A program made the position numbers and the translations under genes. 56,372 nt of DNA from positions 1-56,372 of the forward strand of contig MGCF01000103.1 in the NCBI GenBank assembly GCA_001788495.1. Direction: 5' to 3'. The notes under the pieces are model-generated. The model had not been told where the DNA came from, did no database searches, and was given only the letters and a program-made list of their open reading frames with translations. This document shows, piece after piece, positions 30,687 to 39,157 of the stretch. Source of the DNA: Candidatus Rokubacteria bacterium RIFCSPLOWO2_02_FULL_73_56. Lineage in GTDB: Bacteria; Methylomirabilota; Methylomirabilia; Rokubacteriales; CSP1-6. Numbering within the stretch: position 1 is the stretch's first letter; every line of letters starts with the position of its first letter.

Positions 30687-32230
30687 GCCGGATCGGCGTC
30701 GACGTCGGCGGCACCAACACCGACGCGGTCCTGCTCGAGGGCGGGCGGGTCGTCCGCGCGGTCAAGACGCCGACGACGCCCGACGTCACCACGGGGATCA
30801 CGCGCGCCCTCGGCCTGCTGCTGCAGGGCGCGAGCGTCCCGGGCGGCACGCCGAGGGCCGTCGACGCGGTGATGATCGGCACCACCCACTTCACGAACGC
30901 GGTCGTCCAGCGCCGCGACCTCACCCCCGTCGCGGCGATCCGGATCGGCCTGCCGGCGAGCGCCTCGCTCGAGCCGTTCGTGGACTGGCCCGCCGACCTC
31001 GGCGCGATCGTCCGCGGGGAGGTCTTCATGCTGGAGGGCGGCCACGAGTACGACGGCCGGCCCCTGATGCCGCTGGACACGGCGGGCGTGCGCGCCGCCG
31101 CGCGGCGCATCCGTGCGGCGGGCTACACGTCCGTGGGCGTCGCCGCCGTCTTTTCGCCGCTCAACCCGTCCTGCGAGGACCAGGCGGCGGACATCCTGCG
31201 CGAGGAGTGCCCCGGCATCGCGCTCACGCTCTCGCACCAGCTGGGCCGTCTCGGGCTCCTCGAGCGCGAGAACGCCACGCTCCTCAACGCCGCCCTCCTC
31301 GACCTGGCGCGCAAGACCACGCGCGCCTTCGCCGACGCGCTCCGCGCGAGCGGCGTCGCCGCGCCGCTCTACCTGACGCAGAACGACGGCACCGTGACCC
31401 TCGCGGAGGTGGCCGAGCGCCTCCCCGTCTACAGCTTCGCGTCGGGGCCGACGAACAGCATGCGTGGCGCCGCGTTCCTCTCCGGGCGCCGCGACGCGCT
31501 GGTCGTGGACGTGGGCGGGACGACGACCGACGTCGGCAGCCTCCGGCACGGCTTCCCGCGCGAGGCGAACAACGTCGTCGAGGTCGGCGGCGTGCGGACG
31601 CTGTTCCGCATGCCCGATCTCCTGTCGCTCGGCCTGGGCGGCGGCAGCCTCGTCCAGGACGCGCCGCTGGCCGTCGGCCCGCGCAGCGTCGGCTACCGCC
31701 TGCCGGAGCGCGCCCGCGTCTTCGGCGGCGACGACCTCACCGCGACCGACGTCGCCGTGGCCGCCGGGCTCCTCGACCTCGGCGACCGGCGCCGTGTCGC
31801 CGGGCTGCCGGCCTCGCTCGTCACGCGGGCCCTGGCGCGGATGCACGCGATGCTCGAGGAAGGCGTGGACCGGATGAAGACCGACGCGCGCGACGAACCG
31901 CTGATCGCGGTCGGCGGCGGTTGCTGCCTCGTCCCCGAGCGCCTGCCCGGCGTCTCCGAGGTCGTCCACGTGCCGCACCAGGCCGTCGCGAACGCCGTCG
32001 GCGCCGCGATCGCCCAGGTCAGCGGCGAGGTGGACCGGGTCTTCCAGGGACTCGGGCGCGAGGAGGCGATCGCCCGCGCGCGGCGGCTCGCGGAGGAGCA
32101 GGCGACGCGCGCCGGCGCCGACCCGGCGACGCTCGGCGTGGTCGAGGTCGAGGACCTGCCGATCGCCTACCTGCCGGGCAACGCGCTGCGCGTCCGCGTC
32201 CGGGTGGTTGGCGACATCGGGCGCGTCTGA
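30683..32230 (+). CDS. Hydantoinase/oxoprolinase-family protein, short form
   Basis: A 515-residue ASKHA-fold protein. The phosphate-1 motif IGVDVGGTNTDAVLLEGG opens a hydantoinase A N-terminal domain; LVVDVGGTTTDVG (about residue 275) is phosphate-2, preceded by FASGPTNSMRGA. The LGLGGGS and AVGGGC segments follow. It is shorter than HyuA/5-oxoprolinase A subunits (about 690) and has no HyuB partner, like other DUF917-linked forms. Relatives couple ATP hydrolysis to ring opening of hydantoins or 5-oxoproline, or to ketone carboxylation. The start is GTG 30683 within the DUF917 stop. A hairpin follows the stop. Confidence 0.88.
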   Translation: MSRIGVDVGGTNTDAVLLEGGRVVRAVKTPTTPDVTTGITRALGLLLQGASVPGGTPRAVDAVMIGTTHFTNAVVQRRDLTPVAAIRIGLPASASLEPFVDWPADLGAIVRGEVFMLEGGHEYDGRPLMPLDTAGVRAAARRIRAAGYTSVGVAAVFSPLNPSCEDQAADILREECPGIALTLSHQLGRLGLLERENATLLNAALLDLARKTTRAFADALRASGVAAPLYLTQNDGTVTLAEVAERLPVYSFASGPTNSMRGAAFLSGRRDALVVDVGGTTTDVGSLRHGFPREANNVVEVGGVRTLFRMPDLLSLGLGGGSLVQDAPLAVGPRSVGYRLPERARVFGGDDLTATDVAVAAGLLDLGDRRRVAGLPASLVTRALARMHAMLEEGVDRMKTDARDEPLIAVGGGCCLVPERLPGVSEVVHVPHQAVANAVGAAIAQVSGEVDRVFQGLGREEAIARARRLAEEQATRAGADPATLGVVEVEDLPIAYLPGNALRVRVRVVGDIGRV

Positions 32231-32436
32231 ATCGACGTCGGGGGGAGCGCCCGCCGCTCCCCCCGACACCCCCCAACGGGATCGCGCGTGCCCGATTCCT
32301 TCACGCCCTCTGACTCCACGGGGGGCTCCGGGCGCCCCCCTGCCCCCCGGGGCTCCGGGCGCTCGGGGCGCCCATGCTGCGCCGTGACGCCCCTCGACAG
32401 CGCGATTCGTTCCCGGACTCTGAGCGCGCCCGGGCG
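32231..32436. repeat. GC-hairpin intergenic repeat locus A
   Basis: After the hairpin, the sequence carries the shared module of this repeat family: a GGGGGGCTCCGGGCGCCCCC hairpin, a GCGCTCGGGGCGCC stretch, GCCCCTCGACAGCGCGATTC and an ACGCC(C)TCTGA boundary. The same module occurs at 34335-34548, 46065-46330 and 50655-50900. No coding signal is present. Confidence 0.75.
32237..32267 (+). terminator. Terminator-like perfect hairpin after the hydantoinase gene
   Basis: Arms of 13 bp (32237-32249 and 32255-32267) pair perfectly around a CCCGC loop, 7 nt after the stop. There is no T-run, so this is not a classical intrinsic terminator. It could pause RNA polymerase or protect the 3' end. It is part of the wider GC-hairpin repeat locus. 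Confidence 0.45.
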
Positions 32437-34269
32437 TCAGCGCGCCGTCGAGAAGCCCGCGTCGGGGATGTCGAGCGCGCTCCGGTCGCCGCCCACGATC
32501 GCCGCGAGCTTCGCGTGCACGCCAGGCAGGACGAAGTTCACGTAGAACTTCGCCGCCATCACCTTGCCCCGGTAGAAGTCGGCGTCCTCCTGGTGGTGGT
32601 CCCCCTCCGCCTCGACCCGGCGCGCCTCGGCGACCAGGGCCGCGTCGAGCAGGAGGTGGGCGATCGTCACCTCGGCCATGATCTCGAGGAAGGGGGTGGC
32701 GACGAGCGTGACCTGGTCGAGGCGGCCGCTCGTGAAGAACTCGAGCAGGGCGCCGCTCGCCCGCTGCAGCGCGGCCGCCGCCGCGCCGAGCGCGCCGATC
32801 TCGGCGGCGAGGCCCGGCCGGGCGCCGTGGCGCGCGACGAACTCGCCGATCTCGGTGAGGAACGCGGTGAGGTTCTCGCCGCCGCGCGACGAGAGCTTGC
32901 GCGAGACGAGGTCGAGCGCCTGGATGTGGTTGGTCCCCTCGTAGATCGAGAAGATCTTGGCGTCGCGCAGGTACTGCTCGACCGGGTGGTCCTCGACGTA
33001 TCCGGCGCCGCCGTAGGTCTGGATCGCCAGCTCGGCGACCCGGAAGGCCTGGTCCGCGCAGTAGGCCTTGACGACGGGCGTGAGCAGGTCCACCTGGCCC
33101 TCGTGGTACGCGGCGCGGCCCTCGTCCGTGGCCGCGAGCGCCGCCGCGAGGTCGGCGTGGAGCGCGAGCTTCACGGCGAGCGTGCGCATGCCTTCGACCT
33201 TCGCCTTCATCTCGAGCAGCATGCGGCGGACGTCGGCGTGCTCGATGATCGGCACGCGCGGCGCGTTCGGGTCCTTGAAGTGGCGCACCGACGAGCCCTG
33301 CAGCCTCTCGCGCGCGTACGCGAGCGCGTTGAGGTAGGCCGTCGAGGCGACCGCGATCCCCTGCACGCCCACCGCGATCCGCGCGCCGTTCATCATGCGG
33401 AACATCTGGCGCATGCCCTCGTGCGGCCGGCCGCCGACGAGGATCCCGCGGCAGCGGCCGTCGTCGCCGAAGGTGAGCGTCGCCGTCGCCGAGGCCCGGA
33501 TGCCGAGCTTGTGCTCGATCGAGGCGGTCGCGACGTCGTTGGCCCCGCCGAGGGCGCCGCCCTCCTCGACCCAGACCTTCGGCACGATGAAGAGCGAGAG
33601 GCCCTTGGTGCCCGGCGGCGCGCCGTCGATGCGGGCGAGGACCAGGTGCACGATGTTCTCGGTGAGGTCGTGGTCGCCGGAGGAGATGAAGCACTTGGTG
33701 CCCGTGATCGCGTAGACGTCGCCCTCGAGGTGCCGGGCGCGCGTCCGGGTCGCGCCCACGTCGGAGCCGGCGTGGGGCTCGGTGAGGCACATCGTCCCGG
33801 CGAAGCGCCCCTCGAGCATCGGCGCGAGGAAGCGCTCGTGGTCGCGGGGCGAGCCGAAGGCCTCCAGCAGGTCGGCGGCGCCGTGCGTGAGGCCCGGGTA
33901 CATGTTGAACGCGGTGTTCGCGCCGCTCTGCAGCTCCGAGAGCACGACGCCGATCGCGCGCGGTCCGCCGAAGCCCCCCGCCTTCACCGGCATCGTGAAC
34001 GACAGGAAGCCGAGCTCGAAGAGCGTGCGCCACGCCTCCCGGAAGCCCGGCGGCGTCACGACCCTCCCGTCCTCGACGCGGCAGCCCGCGCGGTCGCCCG
34101 GGGCGCTCAGCGGGCCCGTGACCTCGGCCGCGAAGCGCACGCACTGGTCGATGACCGCGTCGCACTCCTCGCGCGCCAGGTGCGAGAACGCGTCGAGCTC
34201 GAAGAGCTGCTGGACCTTGAGGTGCTCGTAGAGCGTGAACCGGATCGCGCGCAGGTCCGCCTTGAACAT
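32437..34269 (-). CDS. Acyl-CoA dehydrogenase (DmdC/long-form family with C-terminal extension)
   Basis: A 610-residue flavin acyl-CoA dehydrogenase of the longer type with an N-terminal helix domain and a C-terminal extension, like 3-(methylthio)propanoyl-CoA dehydrogenase. The FAD/substrate signatures CLTEPHAGSDVG and the catalytic-base region KIFSIYEGTNHIQALDLV (Glu) are intact, as is QTYGGAGYVEDHPVEQYLRDAKI. It introduces an alpha,beta double bond into an acyl-CoA and passes electrons to ETF. The specific acyl chain is unknown. ATG 34269 is used. It is isolated between two GC-hairpin repeat loci. Confidence 0.93.
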   Translation of the reverse strand: MFKADLRAIRFTLYEHLKVQQLFELDAFSHLAREECDAVIDQCVRFAAEVTGPLSAPGDRAGCRVEDGRVVTPPGFREAWRTLFELGFLSFTMPVKAGGFGGPRAIGVVLSELQSGANTAFNMYPGLTHGAADLLEAFGSPRDHERFLAPMLEGRFAGTMCLTEPHAGSDVGATRTRARHLEGDVYAITGTKCFISSGDHDLTENIVHLVLARIDGAPPGTKGLSLFIVPKVWVEEGGALGGANDVATASIEHKLGIRASATATLTFGDDGRCRGILVGGRPHEGMRQMFRMMNGARIAVGVQGIAVASTAYLNALAYARERLQGSSVRHFKDPNAPRVPIIEHADVRRMLLEMKAKVEGMRTLAVKLALHADLAAALAATDEGRAAYHEGQVDLLTPVVKAYCADQAFRVAELAIQTYGGAGYVEDHPVEQYLRDAKIFSIYEGTNHIQALDLVSRKLSSRGGENLTAFLTEIGEFVARHGARPGLAAEIGALGAAAAALQRASGALLEFFTSGRLDQVTLVATPFLEIMAEVTIAHLLLDAALVAEARRVEAEGDHHQEDADFYRGKVMAAKFYVNFVLPGVHAKLAAIVGGDRSALDIPDAGFSTAR

Positions 34270-34334
34270 GGCCGCCCCCTTGCGAGCCAGTCTAGCAGAG
34301 CCCCGCCGCCGCGGCCCGCCGCGCCCGTCTCGGC

Positions 34335-34548
34335 GGGCGTGAAAGAATCCGGCACGCGGGACCCCTTCGCCGGGCTGCCGGGGGAGTGCGCGGGGGGCGT
34401 GAGCATCGGGGGGGGGCCCGTCGAGGCCCCCCATGGACTCAGAGCCTGTGAACGAATCGCGCTGTCGAGGGGCACCACGGCGCAGCATGGGCGCCCCGAG
34501 CGCCGGGGGGCCGGGGGGGTTGGGGGGCGCCCGGAGCCCCCCATGGAC
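34335..34548. repeat. GC-hairpin intergenic repeat locus B (reverse orientation)
   Basis: On the minus strand, directly from the SDR gene stop, the sequence reads CTCTGAGTCCATGGGGGGCT followed by the hairpin, GCGCTCGGGGCGCC, CCCCTCGACAGCGCGATTCG and TTCACAGGCTCTGAGTCCAT. A second, shorter unit (GGGGGGCCTCGACGGGCCCC) follows. The TGA of the first CTCTGAG is the stop codon of the SDR gene. About two diverged units are present. Confidence 0.75.
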
Positions 34549-35295
34549 TCAGAGATACTGGCCCGCGTCCACCCGGAGGACCTGGCCGGTCACGTGGCGC
34601 GCGGCGTCGCTCGCGAGGAACACGATGGGCGCGGCGACGTCGGCGGGCGTCCCGAGGCGCTTGATCGCGCACTCCGAGAGCACGAGGTCGCGCGTCGCCC
34701 GGGGCGTGTCCACCTGGGTGGTGGTCTCGATGAAGCCGGGCGCGACGAGGTTCACGTTGACGTCGTACGCGCCCAGCTCCGCGGCGGCGGTCTTCACGAG
34801 CCCGACGAGGCCGGCCTTGGCCGCGTTGTAGCTCGCCGTGCCCGGCCGCCCGCGCAGGCCGTTGATCGAGCCCACGCAGACGATCTTGCCGTACCGCTGG
34901 GCGCGAAAGACCGGCGCGGCGGCGCGGACGTAGTTGAACGCGCCCTTGAGCGACACGTCCACCACGTCGTCCCAGTCGGCCTCGCTCATCTCGGCGAGCG
35001 GCGCGCGCCGCGCGATCCCGGCGCCGCAGACCAGGATGTGCAGCCCGCCGAGCGTGGCGCACACCTCGGCGACCACCTCCTGCGCGCGCGCGAAGTCGCG
35101 GGCGTCGGCGCGCAGCGCGAGGCCCCGCCGCCCGTGCGCCTCGAGCTCGGCGGCCAGCGCGCGACCGGCCGCGGCGTCCTGCAGGTACGTCACGGCCACG
35201 TCGGCGCCCCGCGCGGCGAGCTGCCGCGCGACCTCGGCGCCGAGCCCGCGCGAGCCCGCGGTGACCAGCGCGACCCGCCCGCGGAGGTCGGTCAC
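34549..35295 (-). CDS. Short-chain dehydrogenase/reductase (SDR)
   Basis: A 248-residue classical SDR. The cofactor motif is VALVTAGSRGLGAEVA (a TAGSRGLG variant of TGxxxGxG), then CGAGIARRAPL (NNAG equivalent), the catalytic Ser in CVGSINGLRG and YNAAK with the catalytic Tyr/Lys. It oxidises or reduces an alcohol/ketone with NAD(P). The start is GTG 35295, overlapping the upstream Gfo/Idh gene stop (GTGA). It is last in a four-gene operon with DUF993, methyltransferase and Gfo/Idh/MocA genes. Its stop codon lies at the first bases of a repeat. Confidence 0.92.
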   Translation of the reverse strand: MTDLRGRVALVTAGSRGLGAEVARQLAARGADVAVTYLQDAAAGRALAAELEAHGRRGLALRADARDFARAQEVVAEVCATLGGLHILVCGAGIARRAPLAEMSEADWDDVVDVSLKGAFNYVRAAAPVFRAQRYGKIVCVGSINGLRGRPGTASYNAAKAGLVGLVKTAAAELGAYDVNVNLVAPGFIETTTQVDTPRATRDLVLSECAIKRLGTPADVAAPIVFLASDAARHVTGQVLRVDAGQYL

Positions 35296-36281
35296 GGCCC
35301 GCGCTCGGTGCGGCCGGAGCGCGCGGCCGCGCGCGCGGCGAGCGCGAGGGCGAGTGCGCGCCGGCCGTCGGCGAGGCCGACACGGGGCGCGGTGCCGCGC
35401 GCCGCGCAGTCGAGGAAGTGGCGGAGCTCGGCCACGTACATGTCGTTCGGCTCGAACGTGTAGCGCCGCGTCTCCCACGCGCCGGTCGCCGCGCGGTAGA
35501 GCCGCACCTCGGGCACGAGGTAGTCCCACGCCAGCGTGCCCTCGGTGCCGGCGACGCGGCACGTGCGCGCGTAGCCGCGCTGGACGCAGTCCACGTGGAC
35601 GTCGGCCTGCGCGCCGCCGGGGAAGCGGAGCAGCACGGTCGCGCAGTCCTCGACGTCCATCTCGAGGTCGCTCACGCGGCCGGCCATGCACGCGACCTCG
35701 GCGGGCTCGCCGAGGAGCCAGAGCACGTAGTCCAGCTCGTGCGAGGCGTCGAGGAGGATGCCGCCGCCGAGCGCCCGGCGCGCCGAGTAGCTCCGGCGGT
35801 AGTCCTGCCCGGGGCGCCAGTCGGGCAGCCACTGGCCGACCTCGCTCCGGAGCCACAGCACGCGCCCGACCGCGCCCGCGTCGACGAGCTCCTTGAGCGC
35901 GCAGACGCCGGGGTGGAAGCGGAGGTTGTAGCCGACCTGGGCGACGCGCCCCGCGCGCCGGGCCCGCTCGACGAGCGCGTCCACGCCGTCGAGGACGTCG
36001 GCGAGCGGCTTCTCGACGAAGACGTGGGCGCCCCCCTCGAGGGCCGCCAGGGCCAGCTCCACGTGGCTCGGCGGCGGGGTGCACACGAGCACGACGTCGG
36101 GCGCGAACGCATCGAGCGCGGCGCGCGCCTCGGCGAAGCCCGCGGCGCCGGGGCCGTCCACCGCGGCCGCGAGGCGCGCGGGGTCGGGATCGCACACGGC
36201 GAGGCGGCGGAGGCCGAGCGCCCGGAGGTTCCGCAGGTGGCGGCTCCCGATCGAGCCCGCGCCCACGACGAGCGCGCTCAG
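35292..36281 (-). CDS. Gfo/Idh/MocA-family oxidoreductase
   Basis: About 329 residues. The NAD(P) motif ALVVGAGSIGSRHLRNLRAL is at the very start; the active-site EKPLADV motif and the LGGGILLDASHELDYVLWLLG segment are typical. Family members oxidise sugars, inositols or nucleotide sugars. No ATG/GTG precedes the Rossmann strand; the likely initiator is CTG 36281, which forms a CTGA overlap with the methyltransferase stop. A GTG five codons in would truncate the first strand. It acts probably with the adjacent SDR and DUF993 proteins on a sugar-like compound. Confidence 0.85.
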   Translation of the reverse strand: MSALVVGAGSIGSRHLRNLRALGLRRLAVCDPDPARLAAAVDGPGAAGFAEARAALDAFAPDVVLVCTPPPSHVELALAALEGGAHVFVEKPLADVLDGVDALVERARRAGRVAQVGYNLRFHPGVCALKELVDAGAVGRVLWLRSEVGQWLPDWRPGQDYRRSYSARRALGGGILLDASHELDYVLWLLGEPAEVACMAGRVSDLEMDVEDCATVLLRFPGGAQADVHVDCVQRGYARTCRVAGTEGTLAWDYLVPEVRLYRAATGAWETRRYTFEPNDMYVAELRHFLDCAARGTAPRVGLADGRRALALALAARAAARSGRTERGP

Positions 36282-37009
36282 GCCCGCGTGATCTTCGCCC
36301 ACGTCCAGTTGAAGAGGATGTTGCCGTCGGCCTGGCGCCCCTCGACGACGCGCGTCCCCCGCCCCCGCTTGACCGTCGCGTGCTCCCCCGCGAGGACGCC
36401 CGGATCGAACTCGTCCTCGAGCACCTCGACCCCCCACCCCAGGCCCTCGACGAAGCCGGTGAAGTACCCGGTCTCCCAGGTGTTCTGGTAGACGAAGTCG
36501 AGGGGCTCGCCCGCGTCGTCGTAGGCGTGCGCGACCGCGCGCTTGACGACCGTCGTGTGCTCGCCGAGCAGCGTCCGGACGAGGAGCACCCCCCGCGTGC
36601 TCGCGAGCAGGTTCCGGACGGGCCGCCGGAAGTCCGGCAGGTGCAGGAGCACGTTGCAGCAGTAGACGATGTCGAACGGGGTATCGGGAAAGAGCGGCTC
36701 GAAGACGTCCCTGACGTGGAACGCCGCGCAGCGGTCGTCGCGGAAGATCTCACGGGCGCGCTCGACGTAGTGGGCGTAGGCGTCCACGCCCGTGTAGTCG
36801 AGCGCCGGGTCGAGCGCGCGCAGGCCGCGCAGGTAGTGGCCCACGTTGCAGCCCACGTCGAGCACGCGCATGCCCGGACGGTAGACCTCGGCCACGAGTC
36901 TGACGAGCTGCTTCGTGGACTCCATCTGGGGCAGCGAGCCCCGGGCCCGCTCGACGAGCGTCGGCTCGGTCTCCGGGCGCCGGGCCCACTGCTGCCAGGG
37001 GGCCGCCAC
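36278..37009 (-). CDS. Class I SAM-dependent methyltransferase
   Basis: A 243-residue protein. SAM motif I is VLDVGCNVGHYLRGL, motif II is TGVDAYAHYVERA, and DIVYCCNVLLHLPDF is the post-II strand. It resembles small-molecule methyltransferases in sugar or polyketide modification clusters; the acceptor is unknown. The GTG start at 37009 lies 3 bp after the DUF993 stop, and its stop overlaps the next gene as CTGA. A methyltransferase between sugar-oxidising genes is unusual for pure catabolism and hints at methylated sugar processing or a biosynthetic role. Confidence 0.85.
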   Translation of the reverse strand: MAAPWQQWARRPETEPTLVERARGSLPQMESTKQLVRLVAEVYRPGMRVLDVGCNVGHYLRGLRALDPALDYTGVDAYAHYVERAREIFRDDRCAAFHVRDVFEPLFPDTPFDIVYCCNVLLHLPDFRRPVRNLLASTRGVLLVRTLLGEHTTVVKRAVAHAYDDAGEPLDFVYQNTWETGYFTGFVEGLGWGVEVLEDEFDPGVLAGEHATVKRGRGTRVVEGRQADGNILFNWTWAKITRA

Positions 37010-37012
37010 GCC

Positions 37013-38179
37013 TCAGTCGACTCCCGCCACGGCGAGGACCCGCCGCATCCGCCCGGCGGCCCGCTCGGGGTCGGCGAGGAGCCCGGCCGCGTCCATGAGC
37101 CGGAACTGCTCCGCCAGGTGCACCACCGAGCGCGCGCTCTCCAGGCCCCCGACCATCCGGAAGTGGGACTGGTGACCGTTGAGGTACGCCGCGAACACCA
37201 CGCCGGTCTTGTAGAAGCGCGTCGGCGCGCCGAAGACGTGGCGCGAGAGCGGGAGCGTCGGCCCGAGGATCGCGTGGAAGCGGTCGCGGTCGCCCGCGTC
37301 GAGCGCGCGGAGGGCCGCCGCGGCGGCCGGCGCGATCACGTCGAAGATGCCGAGGAGCGCGTCCGAGTGGCCGTGCGCGTCGCCGCCGATCGTCGTCGGG
37401 TAGTCGAAGTCGTCGCCGCTGTACATGCGGACGCCCGCCGGGAAGCGCCGCCGCATCGCGATCTCGCGCGCCTGGTCGAGCAGCGAGATCTTCACGCCGT
37501 CGATCTTCGCGGCGTGGTCGCGGACGATCGCGAGCAGCGTCTCGGTCGCGCGGTCGAGGTCGCGCGAGCCCCAGTAGCCGGCGAGCGCGGGGTCGAACAT
37601 GTCGCCGAGCCAGTGGATGATCACGGGCTCGCGCACCTGGGCGAGGAGCCGGCCGTAGACCTTCACGTACTCGTCGGGGCCCTTGGCGCACGCGGCGAGC
37701 GCGCGGCTCGCCATCAGGATGATGCGCCCGCCCACGCCCTCGATCCAGGCACACTGCTCCTCGTACGCCGCCTCGACGTCGGAGATCGTCACGCGCGGCG
37801 AGGGCGCGAGCTGGTCGGTCCCCGCGCCGCTGCCGAGCACGGCCCCGGGGATCGCCCGCGCCTCGGCGACGGAGCGCTTGATGAGCTCCTTCGCGGTCGC
37901 CCAGTCGAGCCCCATCCCGCGCTGCGAGGTGTCCATCGCCTCCGCGACCGCCAGCCCGAGCGACCACACGAAGCGCCGGAAGGCGAGCGTCGCCTCCCAG
38001 TCCAGGCGGGCCTCGAGCGTCGGGTGGACGCCCGCGAGCGGGTCGGCGACGACGTGCACGGCCGCCATGCCGACGCGGCTCCGGATCGGGCCCGTGCCGG
38101 GCTCGACCGGCGCCCGGCCGGTGAGGGTGTACGGGGCGAGCGTTCCGTCGCTCCGGGGCAGCGTCAGGGTCGGTGGCAT
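37013..38179 (-). CDS. DUF993 / dihydrodipicolinate-synthase-like protein
   Basis: A 388-residue protein of the DUF993 family, a TIM-barrel group related to dihydrodipicolinate synthase and N-acetylneuraminate lyase. Landmarks are GMAAVHVVADP, FDTS-like MDTSQRGMGLDW, KISLLDQ (candidate Schiff-base Lys in GVKISLLD) and GDDFDYPTTIGGDAHGHSDALLGI. The activity is not established; aldolase-type cleavage of a keto-sugar acid is plausible. A GAGGAG site precedes ATG 38179. It heads the operon with methyltransferase, Gfo/Idh/MocA and SDR genes. Confidence 0.85.
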   Translation of the reverse strand: MPPTLTLPRSDGTLAPYTLTGRAPVEPGTGPIRSRVGMAAVHVVADPLAGVHPTLEARLDWEATLAFRRFVWSLGLAVAEAMDTSQRGMGLDWATAKELIKRSVAEARAIPGAVLGSGAGTDQLAPSPRVTISDVEAAYEEQCAWIEGVGGRIILMASRALAACAKGPDEYVKVYGRLLAQVREPVIIHWLGDMFDPALAGYWGSRDLDRATETLLAIVRDHAAKIDGVKISLLDQAREIAMRRRFPAGVRMYSGDDFDYPTTIGGDAHGHSDALLGIFDVIAPAAAAALRALDAGDRDRFHAILGPTLPLSRHVFGAPTRFYKTGVVFAAYLNGHQSHFRMVGGLESARSVVHLAEQFRLMDAAGLLADPERAAGRMRRVLAVAGVD

Positions 38180-38242
38180 ACCGTCGGCTCCTCTCGGGAG
38201 GCGTTCCTCCCCCACAGTCTTACATGCGCCTCACGGCCGACG

Positions 38243-38821
38243 TCAACGGACGATTCCCGTCCGGCGTGCCCGCCGGGCCCGCCGGCGGCGCGCCCGGCTC
38301 ACCTCCGCGACGAACTCGTCGAACGCCCCCGCCGCGCCCTCCGCACGGCTCCAGCGGCGGATCGCGGCCATGCTCACCCGGCAACGGAGGGCGATCGACA
38401 CCGCCACCGTCAGGCTCTGCCGGTCGCTCCAGTGGTAGAAGGCGGCGAGGCGGTCGCGGCACGCGTCGGTCGGCGAGAGCACGAGCGCGCGGGCCCGTCC
38501 GCGCCTGTGCTCGATCGGCGCGACGCGATGATCGCCGCCGACCGCGAGCGGTCCGCGGGGAAACTCGACGTAGAACCGGACGCGAGGGTTGACGTACCGG
38601 TCCCGCTGCCGCCTGAACCCGAGCGTCGCCATGGCGGCGTCCAGCGCCGCCCGGGTCGTGGGACCCATGAGGATGAAATCCATGTCGACCGACTGGTAGC
38701 GGCCGCCGGAGTGGAGGCTGGCGCACGCGCCTCCCGTCAGGACCGAGCGGATGCCGTGCCGCCGCAGGGTGTCGCCGACGAGCACCGCGACCGCCCCGAG
38801 GCCGCTGCGGGCGTTGATCAG
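38243..38821 (-). CDS. Nucleotidyltransferase-like protein (AbiEii/MNT-like), possible toxin
   Basis: About 192 residues. GIRSVLTGGACASLHSGG followed by YQSVDMDFIL is the G-G...D-x-D core of a nucleotidyltransferase, as in AbiEii-like toxins and MNT proteins. The C-terminus is very Arg-rich. The likely start is CTG 38821, which overlaps the stop of the upstream regulator gene as CTGA; GTG 38785 is the first standard start but would cut the first helix. Directly preceded by a winged-helix gene with its own operator, the pair resembles a toxin-antitoxin or phage-defence module. Toxicity is inferred only. Confidence 0.7.
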   Translation of the reverse strand: MINARSGLGAVAVLVGDTLRRHGIRSVLTGGACASLHSGGRYQSVDMDFILMGPTTRAALDAAMATLGFRRQRDRYVNPRVRFYVEFPRGPLAVGGDHRVAPIEHRRGRARALVLSPTDACRDRLAAFYHWSDRQSLTVAVSIALRCRVSMAAIRRWSRAEGAAGAFDEFVAEVSRARRRRARRARRTGIVR

Positions 38822-39156
38822 AGCGGCTTCGCCGTCCGCCGCGGACGCCGACGCAGCGCGGCCACCCGCGACTTCAGCTCGGCCTCGGGCTCGGTCAATC
38901 GCAGCAGCAGTCGCTGGAGATCGTCGAACGCGAAGTAGCGCGGGTCGAGCCGGACCACGCGCGTGCGCCCGACCGACCTGCCCGCGACCAGGCCGTCCCG
39001 CTCGAGGCTGCGCAAGGCCTTCTGGACGCTGGAGAACGGCATCGCGAGCACCCGCGCCAGCTCACGCGGATAGCTCTCGGACAGGAGCCGCAGGGCGAGG
39101 AGGAGCCGCGTCCGGCCCGTGCCGCCGAACGGGCTCGAGGACGATTTGATTCGCAT
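38818..39156 (-). CDS. Winged-helix DNA-binding regulator (putative antitoxin/repressor)
   Basis: A 112-residue protein. Residues about 15-70 form a winged-helix: RLLLALRLLSESYPRELARVLAMPFSSVQKALRSLERDGLV is a clear helix-turn-helix with recognition helix SSVQKALRSLERDG, then the wing GRSVGRTRVVRL. The C-terminal helix is Arg-rich. A perfect-looking palindrome lies 2 bp upstream of its ATG, suggesting autorepression. It precedes and overlaps the nucleotidyltransferase gene, the gene order usual for antitoxin-toxin pairs such as AbiE. Confidence 0.75.
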   Translation of the reverse strand: MRIKSSSSPFGGTGRTRLLLALRLLSESYPRELARVLAMPFSSVQKALRSLERDGLVAGRSVGRTRVVRLDPRYFAFDDLQRLLLRLTEPEAELKSRVAALRRRPRRTAKPL

Positions 39157-39157
39157 T

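Noticed and set aside
32237-32267. Classical rho-independent terminator
   Set aside because: The stem is perfect but no T-run follows, as for the other GC hairpins here. Kept only as a terminator-like hairpin.
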